From positions 310,001-374,000 of the forward strand of contig JAQWOH010000008.1 in NCBI GenBank assembly GCA_029245955.1: a stretch of 64,000 nucleotides of DNA, in the 5' to 3' direction. The position numbers and the translations under genes were made by a program. This document shows positions 8,364-16,776 of this stretch, piece after piece (the first letter of the stretch is position 1; the number at the start of each line of letters is the position of its first letter). Origin of the DNA: Fuerstiella sp. GTDB taxonomy: Bacteria; Planctomycetota; Planctomycetia; Planctomycetales; Planctomycetaceae. The notes below the pieces were generated by a model. The model did not search any database and was not told the origin of the DNA. It saw only the letters and a list, made by a program, of their open reading frames with translations.

Positions 8364-9566
8364 TCAGCGAATCAGGAATCGCTTGGCATTGCGAACCGTC
8401 TTGGGGTCTTTTTCCTCGAGCAGCTTAAGGTGCTCTGCTGCTGCAACGGCGTATTCGGGAGGATCTTCGACGTCTTCATCTCTGTCTTTGCTGCAGTAGA
8501 AGAAGTAACGCACAATGGCCCGTTTAATCGACGGGATATCAAATTCATCATGGTCGTACATGGCCATCAGCTCGTCCTGCACGCCCCAGTCCTTCCAGCG
8601 CGCGAGATCTGCGATCACCAGATCTGCCAGTTCGGGCCGGTCCAGCAGAATTCGCATGGATTCTTTTAGCCGTTCTTTGGGAATTCGGTCCGGTTCATAT
8701 GTCCACATGAAGCGAAGAGTCTGCATCACGGCATAGGTTTCACTGAACGGCAGCTTCACTTCTTCGCCGTCCTTGTTGACATACGTCTTTGCCTTCATCT
8801 TGCTGTCTTCCAGCGTTGTCAGGCCTGCTTCACCTGCAGTGATCAGATAGCCTGACATGACGCCTTCGATACCAAGTCGAAAGTCGGTATCCGGTGTCAA
8901 AATCTTCTGCTTCATCGCTTCGGCATCTTCTTCTGTGCCGCACAGCCCGAGCAACAGACCATACAGCCCAATGCGGGTCACAGGAGTGTCCGGATCCATA
9001 ACCCACTGCCGCAGCTTTTCCCGTGGCATGCGGTCTTTCAGCGGGACAATGATTTCATATGGTGCTGCGGCAAATTCAGCATAGGCGTCGTTCGATACTG
9101 AAAGCTCGTCGTGCTGCAGATAGTCCAGAAAATAGGCCAGTCGATCAATCTGGTCCTTGGGGTCGGTCACCGGCATCGGCAGTTTTGAAACGTAGTCCCA
9201 TGACGACTGAGTGGCTTCGCTGGGTACGTGCCAGTCGATGAACTTCACGTCCGGCCCCATGAGGATGTACACAGCCTCCTTATTGCCGGCGATGTACTGA
9301 GGCAACTCGATTTCGTCTCCCTTTGCGAAGGCATCGCCTTTGGTTTTGGCCACCTCAACAATCTCAAATCTCGCGGTGCCCGCCGTTTCGTTGGTCGGCT
9401 TCTCACCACCAACCCACTTGCCCAGAACCAGATGCCCCACCTGGTCAACCTGTTCAGCAAGTGTCAGCGAAGGTGCGTCGCAGAACGGACAAAGAGCACA
9501 CTCGGCCACCTGTGCAACTGACAGAAACACGGACAGGCATACACACAGAGCAGTAAACGTTTTCAT
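8364..9566 (-). CDS. secreted planctomycete-type protein with CPFC motif and helical repeats
   Basis: 400 residues. A signal peptide (MKTFTALCVCLSVFLSVAQVAEC) is followed at once by ALCPFCDAPSLTLAEQ, a CxxC pair near the mature N-terminus. A short beta-rich domain follows (VLGKWVGGEKP... FEIVEVAK), then a long alpha-helical, HEAT-like region to the end. I recognise this layout as recurrent in planctomycetes but know of no assigned function. The ATG at 9566 is chosen over an upstream ATG at 9650 because a GGAGG sits just before it and the signal peptide starts there. The CxxC pair could bind metal or take part in redox chemistry, but nothing in the sequence decides this. Confidence 0.85.
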   Translation of the reverse strand: MKTFTALCVCLSVFLSVAQVAECALCPFCDAPSLTLAEQVDQVGHLVLGKWVGGEKPTNETAGTARFEIVEVAKTKGDAFAKGDEIELPQYIAGNKEAVYILMGPDVKFIDWHVPSEATQSSWDYVSKLPMPVTDPKDQIDRLAYFLDYLQHDELSVSNDAYAEFAAAPYEIIVPLKDRMPREKLRQWVMDPDTPVTRIGLYGLLLGLCGTEEDAEAMKQKILTPDTDFRLGIEGVMSGYLITAGEAGLTTLEDSKMKAKTYVNKDGEEVKLPFSETYAVMQTLRFMWTYEPDRIPKERLKESMRILLDRPELADLVIADLARWKDWGVQDELMAMYDHDEFDIPSIKRAIVRYFFYCSKDRDEDVEDPPEYAVAAAEHLKLLEEKDPKTVRNAKRFLIR

Positions 9567-9771
9567 CACGACCTCCAACTTACAAAACGCGTCGACACAG
9601 ACAGAGCCGGGCTCCGGGCATAGAAAAGTCATAAGAGGCAAATCGCCCACGCAGGCCCGGCTGCTCGTACCGGCCGACGACCAGACTCGTCACACCTATT
9701 GTAACCGGATTTCAGGCCGTCGAATACAGGACCGCCATTTCGTTTGCATTTTTGCCAGGGTGCCCCAACGG

Positions 9772-10680
9772 CTACTTCAGCACTTTGGCGTCGGCGATGC
9801 GGTACAACTGGTATAACTCAGTGTCATCAGCTTCCGGCGCAATCTGGAAGACACCTTCGACATCAAACGGTTTTCCCTCGATGTAGTCCGTCGTCTCGCC
9901 GTCAGCGAGAGTAATTCCAATGATGTCGTAGATTTTGGGCTGGCGAACGAAGCAGCAGATTCCATTGTCACGGGCCATTGTGAAGGCCGTCAGGCCCGTG
10001 GCCTCGAACGTGGGATACATGAACCCACGAATACGAATGCGCTGTCCGCTCAGGTCGTTCAGCCATTGAGGAAAGTGCGTATCGGCGTTAGTTGGCACAG
10101 GCTCCATGTTCAGGATTTTCAGCAGGTCGATGTCGTCATACGTAAGCCGCAGCGCTTTGGAATCACCTTCGGGAAGAAGCCGCTTTTCAGAAATCAGCAG
10201 CTTAATTTCACGAGGCTCGGTGGGCAGTTGATTCTCAACACCTGCGCCGTCCGGACCGATAGCCGCAACGTCACCGTCGGAGGATCCAGCAACCGACGGG
10301 ACAATTGCTTCCGAGGCGGCTTCGGTGTTTTCAGAAGGCTCGTTACCTGGCATCACCGTGGCTTTAACATTTGATTCATCGTTCGTGCTGGATACTGTCT
10401 GGACTACAGGTTGTGTTGTCTGATCCGATACCACGTCCTCTGCAGTCCCAACAACGGCACCCGCCCCGACACCTTCTTCAGACGCGACAGACGCACTCCC
10501 ACCTGTAACCGACGTGGCACTGCCTGCTGGCGCAGGTTCAGAAGGCGTGGGCGGCGGATCGATCTGGCCGTATTGCACGTAGCCACTGCCGTCCGTTCCT
10601 GAACAGCCAACGCAGAACAGGCCCGCAACAGGTATCGCCAGCATAAGCACAACTGCAGTCGTTTGTTTGCCGAATTCCAT
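9772..10680 (-). CDS. DUF3299 lipoprotein
   Basis: 302 residues. The N-terminus ends in a lipobox (CVGC at about residues 23-26), so this is a lipoprotein. A low-complexity linker of ~120 residues rich in Ser, Thr, Ala, Glu and Pro follows. The C-terminal ~130 residues form a DUF3299 domain: IRIRGFMYPTFEATGLTAFTMARDNGICCFVRQPKIYD, then GKPFDVEGVFQI. The double cysteine in NGICCF is shared with the neighbouring paralogue. The function of DUF3299 is unknown. It lies 63 bases downstream of a second DUF3299 gene on the same strand, probably in one operon. Confidence 0.87.
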   Translation of the reverse strand: MEFGKQTTAVVLMLAIPVAGLFCVGCSGTDGSGYVQYGQIDPPPTPSEPAPAGSATSVTGGSASVASEEGVGAGAVVGTAEDVVSDQTTQPVVQTVSSTNDESNVKATVMPGNEPSENTEAASEAIVPSVAGSSDGDVAAIGPDGAGVENQLPTEPREIKLLISEKRLLPEGDSKALRLTYDDIDLLKILNMEPVPTNADTHFPQWLNDLSGQRIRIRGFMYPTFEATGLTAFTMARDNGICCFVRQPKIYDIIGITLADGETTDYIEGKPFDVEGVFQIAPEADDTELYQLYRIADAKVLK

Positions 10681-10743
10681 TCTCAGCTTCTCCTACAAGA
10701 ATCGATGGTACGAATGTGCAATAGTGACCAGCAGCAATACACT

Positions 10744-11487
10744 CTAAAAACGAGTCCGCGCTTCCTCAACAAGTGTTGCATCAACCGTATACACCGGCTC
10801 CCCTTCCTTAGCGTTTACATTGGCGTTAAGAACACCTGCGACAGAAACCATGCCATTGAATGCTCTGGTTGTGTTACCATTCGCCATGTTGACAACCATC
10901 ATATCATAGGGTTTGGGCGACCCACCGAAACAGCACTCACCATTGTCCTTCAGAAACACGAAGTTCTCCAGACCTTCCGACATCTGGGTTTCCCACATGA
11001 ACCCCTTCAGGAATACCTTCTGTCCAATCAACGGAGCCACCATCGGATGCAACCGGCGAACTCCGCCATAGTACTTGAACTGCCAGTCTGAAATGTCGTG
11101 GGGAAAATTCACACGTTCATATCCGGGCGGACATTCTGTTTCGTAGGCATGAGCCATCTTCATCGACCCCAGACTCAGACATACGGTCGACAGAACCAAT
11201 CCTGTAATTGCGAAACCGGTGCCTTTCACGCCCCCTCCGCCAGACCGAATCTTGACAATGGCCGCAAAGCTTACAAAGACCCCGACAACGCCCAGGGCCA
11301 GACCAAAGATGCCAAAGAAGCCCGTCAGACTGCCGATGCCCAGCACCAGAGCAACGGGCCCCCATGGCGACACGGGGATATAGTCAAATTCGTCAGGATC
11401 GGTCTGGTTTGCCCAGGAAGAATTCACAGATTCGGATGCCGTCCCGGTAACGCTGTGAATCGGGGAACTGAGAGATGTATCTGTCAT
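10744..11487 (-). CDS. membrane-anchored DUF3299 protein
   Basis: 247 residues. A short cytosolic N-terminus is followed by two or three membrane segments (WGPVALVLGIGSLTGFFGIF, GVVGVFVSFAAIVKI and FAITGLVLSTVCLSLG), resembling DUF4190-type glycine-rich membrane hairpins. The C-terminal ~130 residues are a DUF3299 domain (VFLKGFMWETQMSEG, LKDNGECCFGG, MVSVAGVLN). Both this and the downstream lipoprotein keep DNG-x-CCF. It is the first gene of the pair, and the 319-base gap to the divergent symporter gene likely holds its promoter. The function is unknown. The two proteins may present the same domain from the inner membrane and by lipid anchor (inference). Confidence 0.87.
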   Translation of the reverse strand: MTDTSLSSPIHSVTGTASESVNSSWANQTDPDEFDYIPVSPWGPVALVLGIGSLTGFFGIFGLALGVVGVFVSFAAIVKIRSGGGGVKGTGFAITGLVLSTVCLSLGSMKMAHAYETECPPGYERVNFPHDISDWQFKYYGGVRRLHPMVAPLIGQKVFLKGFMWETQMSEGLENFVFLKDNGECCFGGSPKPYDMMVVNMANGNTTRAFNGMVSVAGVLNANVNAKEGEPVYTVDATLVEEARTRF

Positions 11488-11806
11488 GTTTCGCGTCCGA
11501 TCAGATCGGCAAGACGTAAGTACTGTTGTGATTGATATTTAATACGATTCACCGGTAGCTGCCGAAGCACGGTACAGAGTCCGGGGGTACATCCATTTTA
11601 CGTCGACAACACAGCTTTCGTTAGCGAAAACAGGTCGATTCACCACAACCATGCCGTTCAGCCATCGCGGTGTTGAACTGACCCAAAATACCCGCAGAGA
11701 TGACGACACTGGCTGGCTTTGACTGCACAGGGCCTTCAGAATGCGGCACCGAAAGGTCTGTTATTTAGCAAAACTAAGTTTAGCCCCTGTCCGGAACAAT
11801 TAACCC
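11488..11806. other. divergent intergenic region, DUF3299 / sodium symporter
   Basis: No gene is seen. It should carry promoters for both divergent genes, but I could not identify convincing -35/-10 or -24/-12 elements. A small hairpin TTTCG-TTAG-CGAAA is at 11616-11629. Confidence 0.5.
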
Positions 11807-13480
11807 ATGACCACGGCAATTTCCTTTCTTTTCTTCACGGGTCTGGTCGCAATCGTCGCCTGGATGAGAACGCACAACGACGACCAGCAAACGTCAAGCG
11901 GCTACTTTCTGGCGGGACGTAGTTTGTCATGGTTTGTGATCGGCGGTTCCCTGTTGCTGACTAACCTGTCGACCGAGCAGCTGGTCGGGCTGAATGGTGG
12001 TGCATATCGGCATGGCATGATCGTTATGGCCTGGGAAGTCTGGTCAGCCCTTTCGATCATTCTGATGGCCGTCGTGTTTCTGCCCCGGTACCTGAAGAGC
12101 GGCATTACCACAATTCCTCAGTTCCTTGACTTGCGCTACGGCCCCCAGACAAGAACGTTCACATCCGTGATCTTCCTGGCGTCGATCGTGCTGAACGTAC
12201 TGCCATTCGTGCTGCTCACAGGCGCGGAATTCATGATCTCAGTGTTTGATGTTCCGTCCATTATCGACACTACAAACATGACCATTAACCGCGCTGTCGT
12301 ATGCAGTCTGCTGGCCATCGTCGGCGGGTGTTATGCTGTCTTCGGAGGCCTGAAGGCAGTAGCTGTTTCTGACACCGTCAATGGCATTGGCCTTGTCATC
12401 GGAGGACTTTTGATTCCGATTCTGGGTCTCAGCTACATCGGCAGCGGCAGCATGACGTCCGGCGTATCACTGCTTGCCGAAACATATCCGGAACGACTGT
12501 CTTCGCTGGGTGACCGCAGTTCGGATATTCCATGGGAGACGCTGCTGACCGGAATGACCCTGATCACGACATATTACTGGTGCACCAATCAGGGAATTGT
12601 GCAGCGTACGCTGGCATCGAAAAACCTGGCCGAAGGACAGAAGGGAGTACTGTTCGCCGCGTTCATGAAGCTGGCCGGCCCCCTGTATCTGGTCCTGCCG
12701 GGAATCATCGCCTGGCACATCGCCTTCGGAACCGACCAGTCGCCGCCGGCAAGTGCCGACGCGGCCTATGGTTATCTGGTCAATCTGGTTCTGCCGAAAT
12801 GGGCTGTGGGCTTCTTCGCCGCCACCATCTTCGGAGCAATCCTGAGTTCATTCAACAGCTTCCTGAACAGCGGCTGCACGCTGTTCAGCATCGACCTGTA
12901 CAAGGGAGTGCTGAACACGGAAGCCCCGGATCGTCAGGTGGTCAAAGCCGGCAAGGTGTTTGGAATGGTCATGGTTCCGGTAAGTGTGTTGCTGGCTCTG
13001 CTGCTTTCGCCCTTTGCGGAAACCGGCCTCTTCAATCTGATGAAGTCGATTGCGGCCGTGTTGAACATCCCGTTGCTGGCGATCGTCTTCATGGGAATCG
13101 TCAGCAAGAAGACACCTGCGGTGGCCGCGAACTACGCGCTGCTGGCCGGGATTATCTTTCAGTCCGTCTTTGGAATCACCATGGGCAACACGCTGTTCGG
13201 CAGCGAAATGCACTGGCTGCACCTGGCCGCAGTCAACTTTCTGTTTCTTATTGCGTTGATGACAACGGTGCGTTTGATCAGTCCACGTCCGGAACCATTC
13301 GTTCAGGAATACAGCAAGGACGTCGACATCACGCCATGGCCCATGGCGAAACCGCTGGGGCTGACGATTGTGGTCCTGATCACTGCAATGTACCTGGGAA
13401 TGTGGTCCAAATTCGGCATCACACCAGGCGCAAAACTGGCGACGGAGTACGAGCAGTTGCATCCGCCAGCGGCAGATTAA
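11807..13480 (+). CDS. sodium:solute symporter (SSS/SGLT family)
   Basis: A 557-residue polytopic membrane protein with about 13-14 hydrophobic segments. The N-terminal half has the family features DDQQTSSGYFLAGRSLSWFVIGGSLLLTNLSTEQLVGLNG and GITTIPQFLDLRYGPQTRTF. It would couple inward sodium flow to uptake of a small organic solute, most often a sugar or inositol in this subgroup. The substrate cannot be read from the sequence and no catabolic gene is adjacent. The ATG at 11807 starts directly before the first membrane segment; no strong ribosome binding site is visible. Its TAA stop overlaps the stop of the convergent exbD gene within the four bases TTAA (13477-13480). Confidence 0.92.
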   Translation: MTTAISFLFFTGLVAIVAWMRTHNDDQQTSSGYFLAGRSLSWFVIGGSLLLTNLSTEQLVGLNGGAYRHGMIVMAWEVWSALSIILMAVVFLPRYLKSGITTIPQFLDLRYGPQTRTFTSVIFLASIVLNVLPFVLLTGAEFMISVFDVPSIIDTTNMTINRAVVCSLLAIVGGCYAVFGGLKAVAVSDTVNGIGLVIGGLLIPILGLSYIGSGSMTSGVSLLAETYPERLSSLGDRSSDIPWETLLTGMTLITTYYWCTNQGIVQRTLASKNLAEGQKGVLFAAFMKLAGPLYLVLPGIIAWHIAFGTDQSPPASADAAYGYLVNLVLPKWAVGFFAATIFGAILSSFNSFLNSGCTLFSIDLYKGVLNTEAPDRQVVKAGKVFGMVMVPVSVLLALLLSPFAETGLFNLMKSIAAVLNIPLLAIVFMGIVSKKTPAVAANYALLAGIIFQSVFGITMGNTLFGSEMHWLHLAAVNFLFLIALMTTVRLISPRPEPFVQEYSKDVDITPWPMAKPLGLTIVVLITAMYLGMWSKFGITPGAKLATEYEQLHPPAAD

Positions 13481-13983
13481 TTCTCTTCCCGGATGGGGGC
13501 GAACTTAATGCGACTGATGTACCGCACCATTTTGCCATCCACCATCTTGCCCGAACACGCACTGATAGCCTCAATGATATTCTTGTAATGCAGGCCGAAA
13601 TCCGGATCGATTTCGACTTCCTGCTTTTCCAGAGCATCAGGGCCGGCGGCCTTCAAAGCATTGACGGACTTGAATATCTCCAGATTCAGACGTTGAAAAG
13701 CCGTTGAATCATTCCCCATGGGCTGCCCGTTGAACAACAGCTGAGACAGTGCGCCGGTCGCCGGGTCAGCTTCCATACGTACCTTAAACGGCGGCAAATC
13801 CGGTTCCGTAACAGATGACGTCTCCGGAGCACCCAATGGCATATTGATGTCAAAGTTGCCTTCCGGTTCAATGATTTTCAGAGTCAGCATGAAAAAGATC
13901 AGCAGCTGGAACACCACGTCAATCATAGGTGCCATCTGCACCTCGATTTTTTCGCCGCCTTCATTTCGGTTGCGAATCTTCAT
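13477..13983 (-). CDS. exbD: ExbD/TolR biopolymer transport protein (copy 2)
   Basis: 168 residues with the family plan: short cytosolic N-terminus, one membrane helix and a periplasmic domain. The helix region VQMAPMIDVVFQLLIFFML carries the conserved aspartate (MID) needed for proton flow in ExbD/TolR. The periplasmic part includes a long acidic, Pro-rich segment and a C-terminal domain (EVEIDPDFGLHYKNIIEAISAC). Its ATG overlaps the stop of the upstream exbD in ATGA (13980-13983), which indicates translational coupling and production together. It is the last gene of the ExbB/ExbD/TPR operon. Confidence 0.93.
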   Translation of the reverse strand: MKIRNRNEGGEKIEVQMAPMIDVVFQLLIFFMLTLKIIEPEGNFDINMPLGAPETSSVTEPDLPPFKVRMEADPATGALSQLLFNGQPMGNDSTAFQRLNLEIFKSVNALKAAGPDALEKQEVEIDPDFGLHYKNIIEAISACSGKMVDGKMVRYISRIKFAPIREEN

Positions 13984-14459
13984 GGACTCACCTTCTGCGT
14001 TGCCTTGAGTGCGAACCGCTGAAACTCAATCCCTTCTTCCTGACACTTCTGAATCAGGGTCTGAACCAGTCCGGACTGAACCTCCCGATCCGCCCGAATC
14101 TCTACGGTCACATCTTCCAGAGGAGTGCCGATTGTCCTGTAGAACTGAGCTTCCTGTCGCAAACGATTCGAACTGTTGGCCACCTCAATCTGTTCATCGC
14201 CAAAGAAGATATAGGGCGTTCTGTCGATGATCTCGCCCTGTTTGTCTTTAAGAAATCCCACGTTCAGCGTAAATGCGTCGTCGCGTTTCACTTCCGGAGG
14301 CTTGGCAAGTTGATTCTTCGGCAACGTCACGCGTTCGTCCGCCTGCTGCTGCTCAAAGTTGGAAATCACCATAAAAAAGGCGATCAACTGAAAGACGATG
14401 TCGATCATGGGCGTCATATCGACATCGGGAGCATTCGAACCAGATGACTTAATCTTCAT
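13980..14459 (-). CDS. exbD: ExbD/TolR biopolymer transport protein (copy 1)
   Basis: 159 residues. The N-terminus APDVDMTPMIDIVFQLIAFFMV has the MTPMID motif with the conserved proton-pathway aspartate in the single membrane helix. The periplasmic domain (DVTVEIRADREVQSGLVQTLIQKCQEEG) fits ExbD/TolR. It lies 112 bases after the exbB stop and overlaps the next exbD by four bases. With ExbB it would form the proton-driven stator complex in the inner membrane. Two different ExbD proteins per ExbB suggest a mixed dimer in the pore (inference). Confidence 0.94.
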   Translation of the reverse strand: MKIKSSGSNAPDVDMTPMIDIVFQLIAFFMVISNFEQQQADERVTLPKNQLAKPPEVKRDDAFTLNVGFLKDKQGEIIDRTPYIFFGDEQIEVANSSNRLRQEAQFYRTIGTPLEDVTVEIRADREVQSGLVQTLIQKCQEEGIEFQRFALKATQKVSP

Positions 14460-14571
14460 AGAAATGTGCTCCGGTCTTATGCTCCGGCAGGCGGCACTGA
14501 CTCACGATTCACAGTTCCCGCGGCGTCGTGCCGGCAACAAGTGAATCGCTGCTGTTTGAAAACGACTAACG

Positions 14572-15411
14572 CTAGGCGGGCTTCGTGCCGGTGCCACCGG
14601 CTCCGCCCTTGCCGACGGCTGCGAAGCGACTCATCAGGCCTTCACTCACCATGCCGATTTCCAACACCAGACGCTGAATTCTATTCTTCAGAATGCTGTA
14701 AAAGACCATCGCCGGAATGGCGATGCCCAGACCGATCAGCGTCGTAAACAAAGCCGTGGAAATCCCTTCGGCCAACTCACTGGGTTTAGGTGAAACTGCA
14801 GACGAGGCAATCTTGTCGAATGATGCGATCATCCCCTGAACGGTTCCCATCAGTCCCAGCATCGGAGCCACAGTACCGATCAGCGCCAGAAAACTGAGAC
14901 GATGTTCGAGCGCCATGTTTTCGTCTTCGCCGGCTTCCTGCATTCCTTCCACAGCCTCAGGATAGCCGCGGCTGAGCCGTCCCATGCCGGCCGCGAGTAC
15001 ACGAGCCACAAACGAATCATCGTTACGGGCAATTTCGTAGGCACCCTGAAAATCCTTACCGTTCAGTTTCTGTTCGAACTCTTCGACAAAATCGTTTGGC
15101 AGCAGAACGTCACGGCGAACCTGCATAAGATTCATCATGATCAGGGCCACCATCACAAACGACAGTAAGCCAAAGACCAACAACCAGAACCAGCCCAGTG
15201 CATCCTTCATCCAAGTCAGGAAATTCCTGCTCTGTACGGGAGCGTCAGCAGCAGGAGCGTCAGCAGCCGCTGGTTCTTCGTCCTGGGCCACGGCGGACGG
15301 CACAAGTCCGACAAGCGGAATCGCCGAGACTGCGACGGTTAGTGCCAGCAGAAATATACCCCAGCTGCGCAGGGATCGATGCCGCGATACTCGTTCAGAA
15401 AGACTCAGCAT
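14572..15411 (-). CDS. exbB: MotA/TolQ/ExbB proton channel family protein
   Basis: 279 residues. An N-terminal signal-like segment (WGIFLLALTVAVSAIPLVG...AVAQ) and an Ala/Asp/Pro-rich periplasmic linker precede the first core helix (ALGWFWLLVFGLLSFVMVALIMM). The conserved core GTVAPMLGLMGTVQGMIASF and GISTALFTTLIGLGIAIPAMVFYSIL are the two pore helices of the family, with the characteristic LGLMGTV turn. The extra N-terminal segment is seen in a subset of ExbB proteins. A GGAGA site lies about 12 bases before the ATG at 15411. It is the third gene of a five-gene minus-strand operon, and no tonB or tolA gene is present in the window. Confidence 0.94.
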   Translation of the reverse strand: MLSLSERVSRHRSLRSWGIFLLALTVAVSAIPLVGLVPSAVAQDEEPAAADAPAADAPVQSRNFLTWMKDALGWFWLLVFGLLSFVMVALIMMNLMQVRRDVLLPNDFVEEFEQKLNGKDFQGAYEIARNDDSFVARVLAAGMGRLSRGYPEAVEGMQEAGEDENMALEHRLSFLALIGTVAPMLGLMGTVQGMIASFDKIASSAVSPKPSELAEGISTALFTTLIGLGIAIPAMVFYSILKNRIQRLVLEIGMVSEGLMSRFAAVGKGGAGGTGTKPA

Positions 15412-15649
15412 GTTCAGTTATCTCCGGATTAACAGAATTACGCAACTCGGTCAGCAGCGACTGTGTATCAAACGATTGAAAAGGAATGTAGCCGGTCAGG
15501 TTGGCGGAGTCATCCAATTTGCCCGTCCTGCCGCAAATGTCTTGTGATTTTCCGCTCGTCAAATCGACATAATGAGAATTGCCGTGACTAAACGCCGGAC
15601 AGTTCAACGCAACTGCGATTCGTTGCCGGTCCCCCGAGTGCGGCCTCTG

Positions 15650-16711
15650 CTATCCGCCACTCTGCCCGGCCCACTGACTGTTGGGATAGCGTTCCTGCAG
15701 ACGCGCCGAGGCGTCGACAGCGCGATCCTGGTGACCACTGGGGCCCCATAACCGGGACAGTCGCAGCAGAGCCTCTGCATGTTGCGCAGGCTCCCCGGAA
15801 TACAGGACATCGACGTGCAGATAGGCCATCAATGCGGCTTTTCCCTGATTTTTCTGACGCAGGCAATCGCCCTTCCGCACCCAGGCTTCTGCCAGCGTTC
15901 GAGTTTCGGCCGGGGGTGCCTTGTCGATGACCTCATCCAGTGTCTTGATCGACTCATCCAGGCTGCTCTGCTGTTTCAGACACATCGCTCTGCCCAGCAG
16001 TCCGTCATACATGGCTCCGGTTGCCGATTCGTCACCCTTGCTTTTCTGAATCACATCGTCAAAGGACTGCAGAGCACCAGCGGTATCATCGGCAAGCAGC
16101 AGCAGTCGCCCCTTATCGACTCCGGCCTGCAACTGATACCCCTTGACACCTGACGCCTGTACTTCGTCCAGCAGCAGTTTGCCGGCATCCGTTTCGCCTT
16201 TCAACGCATGGATCGACGCCTGCAGCAGAGTGGCTTCCAGGTAGCGAAAGTTGTCCTTATTGGTGCTGCGAAATTCCTCAAGGGCTTTGTTCGCGGCATC
16301 TGCCCTGGAAGGATCAGTCAGAGCCTGCTTACCCACGACACGTGCAATCAGGAATTCGAGATCCGTCTTCAATCGCTTGTCGCCACCGGTATATTCACTC
16401 TGAACTTCCTTGTAGCGTGTCAACGCAACGTCCAAAGCTCCACTTCGTTCGTTGGATCGCGCGGGGCTGAGTTCCAGTGGCTCCTTATCGAAACGAACGT
16501 TCTTCAGATTCGATACTGAGATCGATATTTCCTCACCATTTGTCCGCTTCAGCACAATTTGGTCCTGGCGCATACTGATGATCTCGCCACGCAGCTGAGT
16601 GTTGTCGTTGCGCCGTGTCACAATGTCGACCGCAAATAAAGATTGCGCCGCCACAGCCACCACAACGGCAGAAGCCAGTATCGTTTTGAGAATATAGGGA
16701 GCTTTGTCCAT
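15650..16711 (-). CDS. exported TPR-like protein of the ExbB/ExbD operon
   Basis: 353 residues. A signal peptide (LKTILASAVVVAVAAQSLFAVD) is followed by a small beta domain (RNDNTQLRGEIISMRQDQIVLKRT...GEEISISVSNLKNVRF) resembling a short SH3/Sm-like module. A helical region with tetratricopeptide-like repeats runs to the end (GLLGRAMCLKQQSSLDESIKTLDEV, AEAWVRKGDCLRQKNQGKAA). It is predicted to be periplasmic. The ATG at 16711 is preferred because the signal peptide follows at once; an upstream ATG at 16765 is possible. It lies 65 bases after the giant TPR gene and 238 bases before exbB. By position it resembles CpoB/YbgF, the periplasmic TPR partner of Tol systems, but that is inference. Confidence 0.86.
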   Translation of the reverse strand: MDKAPYILKTILASAVVVAVAAQSLFAVDIVTRRNDNTQLRGEIISMRQDQIVLKRTNGEEISISVSNLKNVRFDKEPLELSPARSNERSGALDVALTRYKEVQSEYTGGDKRLKTDLEFLIARVVGKQALTDPSRADAANKALEEFRSTNKDNFRYLEATLLQASIHALKGETDAGKLLLDEVQASGVKGYQLQAGVDKGRLLLLADDTAGALQSFDDVIQKSKGDESATGAMYDGLLGRAMCLKQQSSLDESIKTLDEVIDKAPPAETRTLAEAWVRKGDCLRQKNQGKAALMAYLHVDVLYSGEPAQHAEALLRLSRLWGPSGHQDRAVDASARLQERYPNSQWAGQSGG

Positions 16712-16776
16712 TTCGGAACGCCTTGTTGTATCGTGAAACTGCGTTGAACCTGTTGTCTGATCCACAACCGAACGGT

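Noticed and set aside
12532..13707. 391-codon plus-strand frame overlapping the symporter and exbD genes
   Set aside because: It is frame-shifted within the symporter coding sequence, has no domain features and crosses the convergent gene ends.
15395..15607. 70-codon minus-strand frame upstream of exbB
   Set aside because: It overlaps the exbB start in another frame, with no motif or conserved start.
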